Source: Claviceps africana (Eukaryota > Ascomycota > Sordariomycetes > Hypocreales > Clavicipitaceae). Taken from it: a stretch of 64,000 bases of DNA. The translations under genes were made by a program, and so were the position numbers. The stretch covers positions 19,576-83,575 of the forward strand of contig SRPY01000056.1 of assembly GCA_018360145.1 (NCBI GenBank). Direction: 5' to 3'. This document shows, one piece after another, positions 11,590-23,800 of the stretch. The notes under the pieces are model-generated. The model had not been told where the DNA came from. It did not search any database and saw only the letters and a program-made list of their open reading frames with translations. How positions within the stretch are numbered: the first letter of the stretch is position 1; each line of letters begins with the position of its first letter.

Positions 11590-12977
11590 GTGCACATGAT
11601 TATTGTCTGCTTGCCTACTTCCTACCAAGTAGATACCTAGGTACCCAAGTAGTAAGTACTCAAGTTACTTCCAGATACTTGCTTATCTCCAACTTGCCTG
11701 TTCCAAGTATCTACCCGCGTGGACATGGGAATAGAGTACTTGACCATAGTAAGCACCTACTTAGGTACTTACCTAAGTACCTATCTAGATAGTACGTGGC
11801 GTGGTCCCCTGCGCGGCTGCCCAGCAAAAAGACGGCCGCCTGCCTGCCACCAGAGTTTCGAAGTGGCTGGCGCTACGCTCGGGATTTACTTCTTTCCCGC
11901 CTTTTCGTTTGGTCTGGACTCTGGACTCCGGACTCCGGACTCCTGCATCATCGACCTGCGGCTGAAAGACAAGCTGGTTTGCCTTGCAACATGCAATGTT
12001 GCGGCTTGGCCATGGCGGAATGATAGATGTATTACTGTTCCAAGGCGCAGCAGAGGATTCCAACCGTTTCTGTGGCAGTTTTTTCTTTCCACTGGTCGGT
12101 AAGACAGCAGCAGCAGCGCTGAGGCAGTGCATACCGCTACCAGCCTTTTCTTCTCTTCGTCGCCTATCGCCTCGCACGTCAAGCGCCAACACTGAAACGG
12201 GTTCAAAGTCGGCGGCTATGTATGCTGTACGCCGTGTGCACAGTATGCACAGTACGCACACGGTGGGATTCGCTGCAGACGCCAGCCGCCGGCGAAATGC
12301 TCCGCAATCAGAGTGAGTGGCATTGGTAGGGCTAGGGCGGCGAGACCACCCGGGCGTGTGTGCAAATCCAATCCAGAAACTCGACGTCGACAGCGCTGAG
12401 TGGACGGTGGATACACTGAGGCTACGCGTCGTGAATCGTCTCATTCGCGGCATCATACCCATGAGACGCCCTCATAAGCGCTGGGGTACCGAGGCGGACA
12501 GCGACTTGATCGGGTTGATGAGATGGGACCTGCATGGGATTGGATGGAATCGAACGGGACGGCACCTAAAGGGATGCGAGACGTGCATAACTGGAGCAGC
12601 CGTGTTCCTTTTCTCGAAACGCATGTCCCCGAGGCTCGTGGTTCCTGATAATCGCATGGCAGGAGCAAGCAGTCGGAGCCGCTTCCCACCTCGTACCTGG
12701 CTACAGGTACCTACCTATCTAGTAAGCACATACTACGACATAAATTTGGTAGTAGGTACCTACATACATAGTAGGTACTTAGGCGCCCAAGTGGATTCTA
12801 CATTCCTCACCAAGTCGGGGAAACTGATGCTGCATACCTCGCACACGTCCGTCAGTTCAGAACCCATCCTCGGATTGTTCCCCGGACATCGAGGTGGTGC
12901 AGTAACTAGACTATTTAGCTCTAATCGCTCGCATGCCCGCCGAGTTGCAGTCAGGTCAGTGGAACAGAGGTCGGCAC
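11590..12977. other. Intergenic DNA with TACCTA/TAGGTA patches
   Basis: No convincing gene is seen. Dense TACCTAGGTA-like words occur at about 11,613-11,800 and 12,703-12,795. Open frames here run straight through these patches, which argues against coding. Short tandem words such as GGACTCCGGACTCC near 11,918-11,942 and GTGCACAGTATGCACAGTACGCACA near 12,235-12,262 are also present. Confidence 0.5.
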
Positions 12978-13487
12978 ATGTCCATCACCACCACGTCTCT
13001 GTCGTCCTCGGCTCGCAACTAGTCGAGACTCGGCAACTACAGGTCGAATGCGCGACGACGAGTCACGGCTATCGACGAACCTCTCCCCTTCCCGAAGCTA
13101 ATAGTCGGTGGCAACCTCAGAAATACCGTTGGCGCCGCCTTCCGGGAACGATTCGCACGGTTGGCAACGACCGCCGCCAATTTAAACTTCGACATCCTAA
13201 CCAGCCTCAACGCCCTTATTCCGAGACGTCGCTCCATCTCATACTGCCCACTACCAGACGATCGGCACTTGGCATCGAGGGAGGAACTTCTCCACCAGTG
13301 CCAGCCCCCCGAAAGCCGCGAGAAGGAACTCTGCCTGGGCGGACGTTTTACGCAATTGGCCAAGCCCGTCTTTTGCAGCAGACAGCCCGCGCTCCTTTCG
13401 CACCGTAAGTTGAAGGCCAAGTGGGATTTTACATGGACAGATTCAAAGTTGGCGTCCGAAGTTCGTCCCTTGTGCGTGATGCCCTGA
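12978..13487 (+). pseudogene. Possible broken gene or decayed first exon
   Basis: From an ATG at 12,978 one frame reads 14 codons, meets TAG at 13,020-13,022, and then stays open for 154 more codons to 13,487. The part from about 13,090 to 13,400 has protein-like composition (for example FRERFARLATTAANLNFDIL) and shows a possible splice donor, GTAAGT, near 13,406. One C-to-T change (CAG to TAG) would explain the stop. I recognise no family. It could equally be a chance open frame or an exon that begins downstream of the TAG. Nothing convincing continues it further on. Confidence 0.25.
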
Positions 13488-15367
13488 TAGCCACATGGTT
13501 TGAAGTTGCCCCAATCGCCGCTTGCTTGTATCGTATCAAGGCCTTTCCGAGTCATCATCTCGTGCTGTTTTCGCGTCGTGCCGAGACAGGCAAATGTAAA
13601 ATTATCTCGAGCTTAAAAAAGAAGGATCCATCCATGTGTGCCTCCACCACAACACAAGGCAGGCCGGGATACCTCCTGGCCGTTTACATGGCCTGGCTTG
13701 AATCCACGAATTATTTCAAAAGAAAAGAAAAGAAAAGAAAAGGTAGGCATATGGGAACCGTGCACTGGAAATCATGACCTGCACAAAGTGGTTTTCTTAA
13801 GACCTGTCTCTTTATTTCGGCTTTTCCTTTCAGCTTCCCCCCTCTCTTTGTCGGTAGCTTGCTATCGTTTGCATTGTTTTGTCCGTGCAATCGCTTTTGC
13901 TCTTGCCCTCAGAATCGTGATGTCGTCAGAGTCCGCAGAACAGCCTTGGCTTAGTGTGCGTTTCCTTGTTTGGTGTCCGACGCATCCGCATCCGCATCCG
14001 CATCCCCCATTCACATCCGCATCCACATGCGCACACACGCGCACACGCCCATGCGCCCACACACCCCCCCGCTCGCTCGTCGCACCCCCCTCCTGTCATT
14101 TACACTTAATATAGACCTTGATTTTGTATATCTACTGTGCTGGCCGTCTACGGCCGGACTAACCGACGGTCATATTTATACAAGAAGCTTCACATTTCCC
14201 CAGGAATTCTCGTCTCCTAAAAGCACATCCTCTCATCCTTTTTCCTTCGATACTCTGGTCTTCCCGTTGCACACGTGACGGCTGGTTCTATCGGCGTCGC
14301 CAACGGCCAAGGTGACGGATTGACGCGATTCATTGTCTGCGGCCCATTGACTCACGCCTCTCGTACCGACGACAGTCCTCCGAACGCAGATTGCGGGCAA
14401 ACCACCGACGACCTGCCGATTCAATAACGAGCACGTTCGGATCTCACTCATCTCGGCGAACCCAGAGTTTGGGGGTGCTCTCCTCGTCGACTTCATCTCT
14501 GCGCCGAGTACATCGCAAACATGGGTCGCAATCGAGGTCGGTGCCTTTTTTCCTTCTTTCTTTGCTTCTTTTTTTGGCCCCTCTAAATTCAGCACTCGTC
14601 TTTCCGTTCCAGGGATTGTCCCCAGTCACCCTCATCATCATCGTCACCATCCACGTCATGACTAGTCAAGAGTCACCACCCCTGCCCGCGCGGCGGTACG
14701 CCGGAACCAATGACAGCACGCACTGTGTACGTATGCTGTCAGCATCGTCTGGACGCGCTGTGCCCAGTGTTGATCTATTCAACGAATCCAGGCGTCATTT
14801 ACTGGTGCCATGACTACCATGGACCGCCAATGTCATGCTAGGCCAGGCTTGGCGCTCCAAGCCAGCGCCAGCCCCCCGCTCTCCGCTGTCCCCTTACCAC
14901 CCCCCCTTGCTGCCGCTGTTGCTGCCGCTGTTGCTGCCGTTACTGCCCTGCTGCCCCCCTGCTGCCCCCTGCTTACTGGAACCCCATTGTGCGATTTTGT
15001 TCCACGTCACTCCGGTCGGGTTCAATACTGTCCTCTTATTATCCTGCCTGCCCGCCCGCCTGCCCGCTCCTGCCGCGCCAGCGCCTGGTGCCGCTAAGTA
15101 CCGCTAGCACCGCCAGCGCCGCCAGCGTACCACCTTCCATCAGGTCCGTTCCGGCCAGCACTGCATTGATGCTTCCTTCCGCTCCTCTGCTGCGCCGCTC
15201 CCATTCTTCAGCCGGAAAGGGTCTGGTTGTGCGCCGCTGGGCATGCAGGCCTGCATGCTTGCCCGCCGCTGCTACTGCTACTGCTGCTGCTGCTGCTGCT
15301 GCTGCGACCTCGACACTACGACTACGTCAGTACTGACTTTCTCCCCACCACTCCAGTTCTTTCTTTC
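13488..15367. other. Long upstream region or leader of the CAF120-like gene, rich in short repeats
   Basis: No separate gene is supported. The stretch holds a CATCCG hexamer repeat (13,982-14,005), CT-rich tracts, clustered CTGCC/TGCTGC words at about 14,905-14,970 and a CTG microsatellite (about 15,269-15,305) only 60 bases before the chosen start codon. The CTG run is in frame with that start and open, so an upstream non-AUG start would add a poly-leucine stretch; I regard it as untranslated leader. Confidence 0.5.
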
Positions 15368-18300
15368 ATGTCCCAGTTCTCTGCTGGTGCAAAGACTCCC
15401 TCTCCACCGGCATCGCCGCCAAATGATCGCAACGGCGTGCATCTCAAGAAGAAGCACCACGCGTCGGACCCCTTTCCTAGCCACAATATCGACTGTGTTC
15501 CGCCGCCTGCCACGCCACCCTCGCCGTCGGATTATGGAAGTCCCCTGAACGGATCCCCACGCAGCACTCCACCACAGCAGCGACGACGCAGTTCGTCGCG
15601 GCCTTCGTCTATGGTTCAGACCTACCAACCGCCCATCATGGACATCAGCGAAGATACTATCCCCGAGCTCCAGCCTATTTTCTCTTTGCTTAATTGCCAT
15701 TCCAACAAGCTGTATCAGGAGGGCTACTTTCTCAAACTCGACGATCAAAATACTCGTATGTCACGTGGCGTCGACCTCCGTTTTCCTCCTCTTTCACGCC
15801 TTTTTTTTGGTGCCAAGGACCGTCACTGACCATCTTGCTCGCTGTGTAGAGGGCAAACCTAATGTTGATAGAACCTGGACCGAATGCTTCGCTCAACTTG
15901 TCGGCACAGTCTTGTCGCTCTGGGATGCGGCCGAGTTGGATGCAGCAGGCGAAGATGGCGAAGTATTACCCAAGTTTCTTAACCTGACGGATGCTACGAT
16001 CAAGATGGTATGGTTATCCTTGTCCCTGAAACCAGTAAACATGAGGCGGAGAGAAACGTGGCAGGGCGAGTGGCGGAACCCAAGCAAGAGTGTCGATTTT
16101 GCTCCACCCGGAAACGAAGTTCAGCACTGACGCATTTTTTGCAATTTTGTATTCTTTAGATTGAGTCTTTGCCAACTCGGTCCAACGATGAGCAGCCGCT
16201 GCAGAATATTCTCAGCATTTCCACAGCGGGCAGAAATCGATATTTGCTTCACTTCAATTCCCATCACTCTCTCGTCGAATGGACGGCCGGAATTCGCCTC
16301 GCCATGTATGAATATTCCACGCTTCAAGAGGCGTATACTGGCGCATTGATCGCTGGCAGAGGTAAAACCCTCAATAACATCAACGTCATAATGGAAAGAA
16401 CGAAATTCAAGTCGGAGCAGTGGGTCAGGGTCCGTTTCGGCGCCGGTGTGCCCTGGCGTCGTTGCTGGTGTGTCATCTCTCCTCCAGATGAGAAAGAGTT
16501 CCAAAAGTTGCAGAAAGAACACAAGAAGAAATCTCCCTATGACCGTTCTCATGCCCCGGTCCTCAAAGGAGACATTAAATTCTATGACACAAGGAAAGAT
16601 GGAAAGAAACAAAAAAAGGCCCAGCCAATCGCCACTATCACGGATGCGTATTCGGCATACGCCATTTATCCTCAGACCAAGTCGTTGGTGGACGCCTCCA
16701 CCTTACTCAAAGTCGAGGGCAACGTCACAGTGCATGCTGATCCTCCTTCTTCCAATGAAGGCTTCATCTTCATCATGCCTGAAGTTCATCCTGCCGTGAG
16801 TGGCTTCGAAATGCTGCTACGCTTCTTGTTTCCTACCTGGGATGCTTTTGCCTTGTATGGGCGTCCGGGCAAGCTAGTTGCAAGTATCCTGGATCCCCGG
16901 TCTCTTATGTTTGCCATGCCCAAACACAAGAAGTACGGGTACTTGGAAATCCTGGATATTTCGAATTTAATCCTTGACGCAAGTAGCTCCACTTGGGCCG
17001 AACGAGAATGGCGAAAACGTCTCAAGGAAGCCACGGGTACTAGGATGAATGCATTAGAAGACGGCACCAGATCGCACTCGCGAAGTGCCAGCCGCTCGAG
17101 TAATAGGCTGAGCTCTGGCAGCGGAAACAGGCCCAAGGTTGGGTTTGCGGATGATTCGGTATGTCCGACTTCCTTTCTCATGTACCCGATACATTGAGTG
17201 GCAGCAACTAATTCGTATCAACTTTCGCAGCCTGGGCGTGAACACAACCACATGCGCAACATATCAGATTCCAATCTTGGTTCGCGAAATGAGCAGAATG
17301 GTCCCGGCAGTATGCCTCCACGACTACAGCTCCCCGCTCGTGGCGGCCCTCCAGGTCGAACGTCACCTCCCGAGCTAGGCAGCTCTGAGGAAGATTTGAC
17401 GGCATCATCATCGCCGTCGATGCATAACTTGGAGGCGATGAGAAGTTTGCAGACTCCGGAGCCGGTTCAGCGGCCTCCTGCGTTCAGTCACGGATCCCAA
17501 GCTCGACCTACCAGTAAGGCGTATCACTCTCCCGATCTTCGAAGAGCCAACAGCCGGCTATCGAGCTCCACGCTTGCTCAAATGGCAACAGCCGGTGGCA
17601 TGGGCAACTTGAGCAACGACCAAAACAACTATCCTCCCAGAAGCGGAAATCATGAAGACGGTATGCTCTGAGAATCTCAAATCCATTCACACAATTAGTA
17701 ACGAAGAGCTTACACTAATCACGGAGGCTTGCATCTAGGCGCAAGCTTAGGAAATCAAGACCGACCTTCGGCACGTCACTTACCGGTACCTGGTGTAGAC
17801 GGCCCACATCAGCGATCTTGGTCACCGGGGGGACCGCCGAGTCCCGGACAGAACCCCAACTCACGCCCGGGAACCTCTGACAGTGCCCGCTCCCAATATC
17901 CACCCGGTCAAGGCGGTCCAGCGCGTTCGCCACAGCAACATGGTTTTCGGCCTGATCAAACCAGGCCTTCTCCGGGCCCTCCGGGTTCTGAAGGCCCACC
18001 TGGCCCATTCGGTCGCGGACGACCGCCCCCCGGGCAACAAGCATCGCAGAACGGCCCCCAAGGACAATACGGGAATTACGGTCCTCCATCCGGAGGGCCG
18101 CCTGGTGGCCGCGGTGGGCCGCCACCCGGTCCTACCCAGAGAAAACCGGTACCGAGCATCACTGCAGATCATATAATAGAACACTACACTTCCGATCCGT
18201 ATCGTGGGGATACGTCACTGGAGTATGATCGACGACCGGCACAACCTCATCAACAACAAGCAATGGGACCTCGTGGTCCCAATGGCCATAACCTTGATGA

Positions 18301-18940
18301 CCGCCCTCGTGCCGGGGTGATGAGGACTGTCGGAGGCGGAGAGCCTCCCGCACAGAAAGGCTCGGGGTTTGATATTCCAGAGGTAAATTTTGGGCCCACC
18401 TACAACTACGGCGCATCTGCTACGGTGCCGCGCACACAGATGCAAAACCCATCATCCGGCGATCATGTTGCATCTGGCCAAGCGCCCGGTCACGGCTTTC
18501 CGGAGCAAAGGTCATACGCCAACAGATTCCAACCTGGCGATGCAAGACAAGAGCCCGCAGAACACATGCAAAGAAAGATGGCCTGGCAGCCTGGTGCCAC
18601 CTATGCTGGGGCTAGCTCAATACCGACAAATGCAGCAGGAGGAGCAACGCTGACGCCGGAACAATACGTTCAACACCGAGCCGCGGTAAACACGCCGCAC
18701 TATGGTGGCAGTCTGAACGTTGGAGGACCCGGTTACGGCAGAGGAGCCAGGGCGCCCAGTCCTCAATCACCGCATGCCGGGGCCGGGCGAGGAGGGCCCG
18801 GTCCGTCGTCGCCATCACATGGCGGCCCCAACAATTATCCACGGCCAATGGGATCCCCATCTCCGGGCATGCCACCGCGGGGACAGTATGGTCAGGGGCC
18901 GGTTCCGCCTCAGGGCCAATATGAAGGTCGAGCATTCTGA
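15368..18940 (+). CDS. CAF120: CAF120/SKG3-like PH-domain protein
   Basis: Five exons: 15,368-15,755; 15,850-16,007; 16,160-17,158; 17,231-17,660; 17,739-18,940. All junctions are GT-AG and keep frame, giving 1,058 residues. In yeast the Caf120 and Skg3 pair are PH-domain proteins; Caf120 associates with the CCR4-NOT complex in mRNA turnover and Skg3 is linked to cell polarity. Conserved blocks are the IPELQPIFSLLNCHSNKLYQ segment (about 100-130), a first PH-like region, and a second PH domain beginning around residue 268 (EQWVRVRFGAGVPWRRCWCV). The last 540 residues are low complexity and rich in Gly, Pro and Gln, probably disordered. The start is the first ATG in frame after the CTG repeat, directly before a Ser/Pro-rich N-terminus. 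Assignment to Caf120 rather than Skg3 is not decidable here, since filamentous fungi usually have a single homologue. Confidence 0.85.
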
Positions 18941-20084
18941 GCGCGGCATACGACGACTGTCTGCACCACACTATTGATCATTACGATGAAAGTCTCTCAA
19001 GAGAAAGGCCATTGTAGTTCGATTACTCTCTTCCTTTTTCTTCCTTTTGTTTGCTGCTTGGACACTCGATGACGATGTTGTCTAGAGCCGATGAATGATT
19101 GCTCTTGGTCTCCGGCTACATAACTCGGCACAGGGGTTTTCCTTTTTCTTTCATGATTAGGTTGGAATCAGCATTAAAACAGGATCAATATTTTGCATGC
19201 GTTGTGTTTGGGAGTTGGCGCAGGCTACTTGCATATGCGTTGTTGGGTAGATTCACTGGGTAGAATCACTAATTTGCTAGATTTTGATGTTGGTGTGGCG
19301 TTGGTGTCTTTTCTCTCTCTCTTTTTCTGTGAAGCCTCGGCTGATTGTAAAACGTTTGAGATTCAATCAATCTGGCGTATATGGACCCTGGGGTTTTTAA
19401 TTTTTGAAAAGGCTCGAGAATGACTGGCGGTCTGCGGTGATGAGCCATCTGGGTTTCTTGACATGGAATGCTGGCCACCTTTGGGTGGCTAGTCTTTGTT
19501 CCCTAGCTATGGACAAGAAATCTTGGTGGTGTTATTAACTACCTACCTATTGCCTGCGTGCACGTGTACATATATGTATGTACATACATATGTACATATG
19601 CAAGTATGTACTTTGTATGTACAAATGATGTAGGTGAAAATGTGGCCCAGACAACTATAAATGTCAGGTGGGTGGGTGGGTGATGAAACTGACTGAGACT
19701 CGGGGGCGCAGATGGAGTCGGCACAGCGTGCATGTGCGTGTGCGTGCACTGTGCACTGTGCACTGTGCACCCGGCGCTTTCCAGTATCCCCGCCAGTATC
19801 CCCGCAATGCCAGCACCGCCAGCACCGCCAGCACACGCACTGTGTACACACGGAACGTCGACCTTGCATTTTGGACCCCGCCAGCACATGATGCACGCAC
19901 GCAGCGCGCCAACGCCCAGCAGCAGCCCAGCAGCAGCCCAGCAGCAGCCCAGCCTATTGACCAGACCAGACCAGACATAACAACATTGGAGTCGCTCGCA
20001 GGGCGGCAGGGCGGCGTCAGTGAACCCTTCCCCCCCTCTCCTCCCTTCCTCAGCTTTACATCGAATTCCTGTTGGTGTCCAATG

Positions 20085-20182
20085 TTGACGCTTGACGCTT
20101 GACGCTTGACGCTTGACGCTTGACGCTTGACGCTTGACGCTTGACGCTTGACGCTTGACGCTTGGCGTTTGGCGTTTGACGG
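20085..20182. repeat. Heptamer array (TTGACGC), 11 perfect plus 3 variant copies
   Basis: TTGACGC is repeated without interruption from 20,085 to 20,161, then twice as TTGGCGT and once as TTGACGG. The 7-bp unit keeps no reading frame. Confidence 0.95.
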
Positions 20183-20420
20183 GACGTATCCGCGATCCCG
20201 CACCTGCGTTCCGTCGTCCCGTCGTCCCTCGTCCCTCGTCCTGGAAGCATAATTGCGCCGCTCCAGTGCATGCATGCCCTTGGTTTTTGTCCGCCCAGTC
20301 TCGTCGTATCTACGACCAGACTCAACATTTGCAGCCTCAACTTTCAAGCCAGTGCCGGTGCCGTGTACCGGTGCCCAGCCCGCCATCTTAAATACGCATT
20401 TCGCCAGCGCCCTTCGAATC

Positions 20421-20536
20421 CTTTTCTTTCTTTCTTCTTTCTTTCTTTCTTTCTTTTCTTTCTTTCTTTTCTTTCTTTCTTTTCTTTCTTTCTTTTCTTT
20501 CTTTCTTTTCTTTCTTTCTTTCTCTTTTTTTTTTCT
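20421..20536. repeat. CTTT/CTTTT microsatellite
   Basis: Pyrimidine-only run of CTTT, TTTC and CTTTT units over more than 100 bases in the presumed promoter or leader of the kinase gene. Confidence 0.9.
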
Positions 20537-20842
20537 TTGCTGTTTTTGCTATCCATCGCTCAAGTAAGGGTGTCCGTACCAGCCTGTGGAGAGCCGAGAA
20601 CCATTGCTCTTTTTCCCTTAGAGGGGCAGTCTCTGTTGGGAATTTTCTTCATGATACAGCGGCAGGCCGATAGTACGTCGAACAGATCCGCACATTGTTG
20701 TCGCAGCCTCGTCTTGGCCCGGCGGTACGGTGCTTGGCTGCTGCGGGTTGCCCCGACGTGTACTGCTCGGGTTTCTTCTGGGCTCGGCGACGTAACACGG
20801 TGTGCTTGTTAGAGAAGATCCCCTTGGGTCGGGTCTCTCCCA

Positions 20843-23800
20843 ATGGACGGCACCCAGCCTACTCAAGGTACGAACGAACATGCTCCTGGTCTGCTCCAAG
20901 TCTGCCAGAGCACTCCCTTTGCCGAGCTGACTTGTTCTGCCTTCTAGCGACCCAAAATGTCCTCGACCCGCGACGAGTAGGCAAGCAAAACTCTGGCTTC
21001 TCCGACGAAGATATATCCGACATCATTTGCGTCCTGTATCCGCAGTCAGACTCGGCACGCCAGGAGGTTCAATGGCTGGCCCAACAAGGTTCACCTCATG
21101 TCATCGGTAAGGACGAAGCAGATGAAGTGGAGCCAGACTACGAGTTGGAGGATCATGCGAGCCGATTCGAGTCGCATCCGACAAACCATGGCAACTATGC
21201 CATTATCCTGAGGCTTTCGTCCCAAATCAAGAATCCCGCCGCCGGATTCGCTTTCGGCAGGAACACTACGAGATGCGATGTCGTGTTTGCCAACGATCCC
21301 CTACGACGCCTGAGCAACATTCACTTTCGCATCCATGTGAACGAGTATGGAAATGTCATGATTGAGGACCAGTCGACCAATGGCACCTTTGTCGATCGAC
21401 AGCTTTTGACCTGCCACTCCAAGGACAGGAACCCGCAGTCGACCAACAAGTGGGTGTTGAGCTCAGGCACCCTCATCAAGATTCTTCTGCACGATGCAAT
21501 GCGCGACTTGACATTTCGCGTTCGCGTTCCTCGCCGTGATGAGGACTACGACCGTGCCTATCTCGCCAGAGTGCAAGACTACTTCACGCGACACGGCTTA
21601 CAACCTTGCAGGGGCGGCGGTGGCGGCGGCGGCGGCGGCGGGAATGGACGGGCCCAGCCACAAGCCAACACGGGGATTGTGGACATCTTCAAAGTTCCCG
21701 GTGCACCGTTGAACAAGAAGGTGGGCTTCCTGGCCAACCCGACGAATCTTGGTCGCCCTTTGCAGTCGCCGGCGCGCAAGGAGCTGCTGCTGAGCGGGAC
21801 GGGCACGGAATGGAAAGGCTCGGGGAAGTACAACCGCGTCGGCATGATTGGCAAGGGAGCCTTTGCTGTTGTCCACAAGGTTACGTCGAAATTCAATGGG
21901 CTTCCTTATGCCGCCAAGGAGATTGAGAAAAGACGCTTCATCAAGAATGGGGTTCTTGACCAGAAAGTGGAAAACGAAATGAAGATTATGCAGCGAGTGC
22001 ATCACGTAAGTAACCACCAAAAAGAAAGAAACAAAGGTCCTCAGCAAATCCCGGGTTTGACTTGCTGACGAGATAAACGCAATAACCCCCCTAGCCAAAC
22101 ATTGTGCGCTACATCGAAAACTTTGACTGGGAAGATCGCCTTCTCATCATCATCATGGAGTTCGTCCCCGGTGGCGATTTGGGTAGAACAATCACTCCAG
22201 ATGCGCAATTCAACGTGCAAATGACGCAGACCATTTCCACCCAGCTGCTGAGTGCTTTGGGCTACCTGCACGCGAACAACATTACCCACCGCGATGTGAA
22301 GCCCGACAACATTCTGATACAATCTCTGGATCCCTTGGTGGTGAAGCTGACAGATTTTGGCCTTTCCAAAATGATTGACAGCGCAGAGACATTCTTACGG
22401 ACCTTTTGCGGCACCTTGCTGTACTGTGCCCCCGAAGTATATACAGAATACGCAGAGTACGACGAGCATGGCCATAGGACTCGCGGCAAAAAGATGCGTC
22501 GTAGGCTCGGACAAAGGTACGGCCACGCCGTGGACATATGGTCGTTGGGGGGGGTCTTGTTCTACGCACTCACCGCCTCGCCGCCGTATCCCGTCAAGTC
22601 GGGCATCAGCCACTCGGAATTGTTGCACAAGATCATGACCACAGGGCTGGATACCCGGCCTCTGCAGCGGCACGGGGTGGATGAGGAAGGGGTCGACTTT
22701 ATCCGCCGCATGTTGGACAAACGGCCCGAGTATCGTGCGACGGTATCAGACCTGGAGAGCCATCCATGGCTCAGCGGCTTGGGCTCCTCGGTGCAAGCGT
22801 CTCAATCATATGACGAAATAACCGACGACGACGAGTACCCCTCACAGCTCCTCCTCCGTGAACAGCCAGACTATGGTGACGAAATGGTGAGCGACTCGGC
22901 GAGCGACTTTTCAGATAAAGAAAATGGACCGATGGTCGAGGACAGTCGACAAGAACAACAACAAGAAAATCAACAACAGCCCCGCCTATTTGGTGAAGTC
23001 GGTGCATCTGCCCTGGGGAGCTCTGGCGCCATCCCATCAGACTTTCTCAGTTTGTCCCCGGAACATAGCATGGACGTGATGGAGATTGATGACTCCCTCG
23101 AGGGCGACGCATACGACTCGGCAGACTCGGACACGATAAGCGGCCGAAATCAACGCGCCTATCGACACAATTCGACGTCTATTTGTCCCAACCAATCAAC
23201 AGACCAGCTTCAAAGCTTGGTCGAAATTGTTGCGTCGCAGAGCCTAGGAGGCAGCGACGGCAGCGACGGCAGCCCCGGACGACCTACTCAAGCTTCTCAC
23301 GATGCTCAGGATGATGCTTCGATGTCTCGACGACCATCGTACTCGAGGGACCCTAATTCGAGTAAACGGAAACCATGCTCCAATGAACCGAGTGACGAAG
23401 ACTTTGACGACAAGAGACCACCACCCCGGCAGCCCGTTATCAAGAGACTCAAGTCGGAAGGCAACCTTGTTGTTGGAGACATTTCTGACGATGTACTCGA
23501 CGAGTACAAGCTTCTGGCGCGAATGCCTCAGGTGCTGAGGCTGGAGTCGGGACGGCTGATTGACCATCCAGTGAGCAAGATGGAGTTCTGGGAGCAGGAC
23601 AAGAAAACGTGGCATCTGCGTTACCCAGAGATGACGCAACTACAACACGATGCTTTTAAACAAGCCGCGAGGAATGGTGGTGAGGAATTCTGGCCCGGCA
23701 AAACACCATTGTGGGGTCTGGCCATGAAGTACTTCCCACCCAGCTCCAGTCCTGGGCCCGGCTCGGGCGAGAGGAGCAACGAGATGTCAGTAGTCCCAAC

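Larger units (their letters stand above)
18941..20842. other. Repeat-dense intergenic region before the checkpoint kinase
   Basis: No gene is seen. It holds several unrelated tandem repeats: TGTACATA palindromic words (19,563-19,630), GTGCACT (about 19,745-19,770), CAGCACCGC units (about 19,810-19,838), a 12-bp CAGCAGCAGCCC unit (19,917-19,952), the heptamer array and a CTTT microsatellite. Long open frames here are produced by the repeats themselves. Confidence 0.6.

Noticed and set aside
12317..13408. 363-codon open frame on the plus strand
   Set aside because: Runs through a TACCTA patch, has no recognised motif and no convincing context.
20085..20182. Regular array that could be mistaken for a CRISPR-like structure
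   Set aside because: Seven-base units with no spacers; a simple minisatellite in a eukaryotic genome.
19664..20386. 240-codon minus-strand and 144-codon plus-strand open frames
   Set aside because: Largely translated tandem repeats (TTGACGC, CAGCAGCAGCCC, CAGCACCGC); no protein-like part remains.
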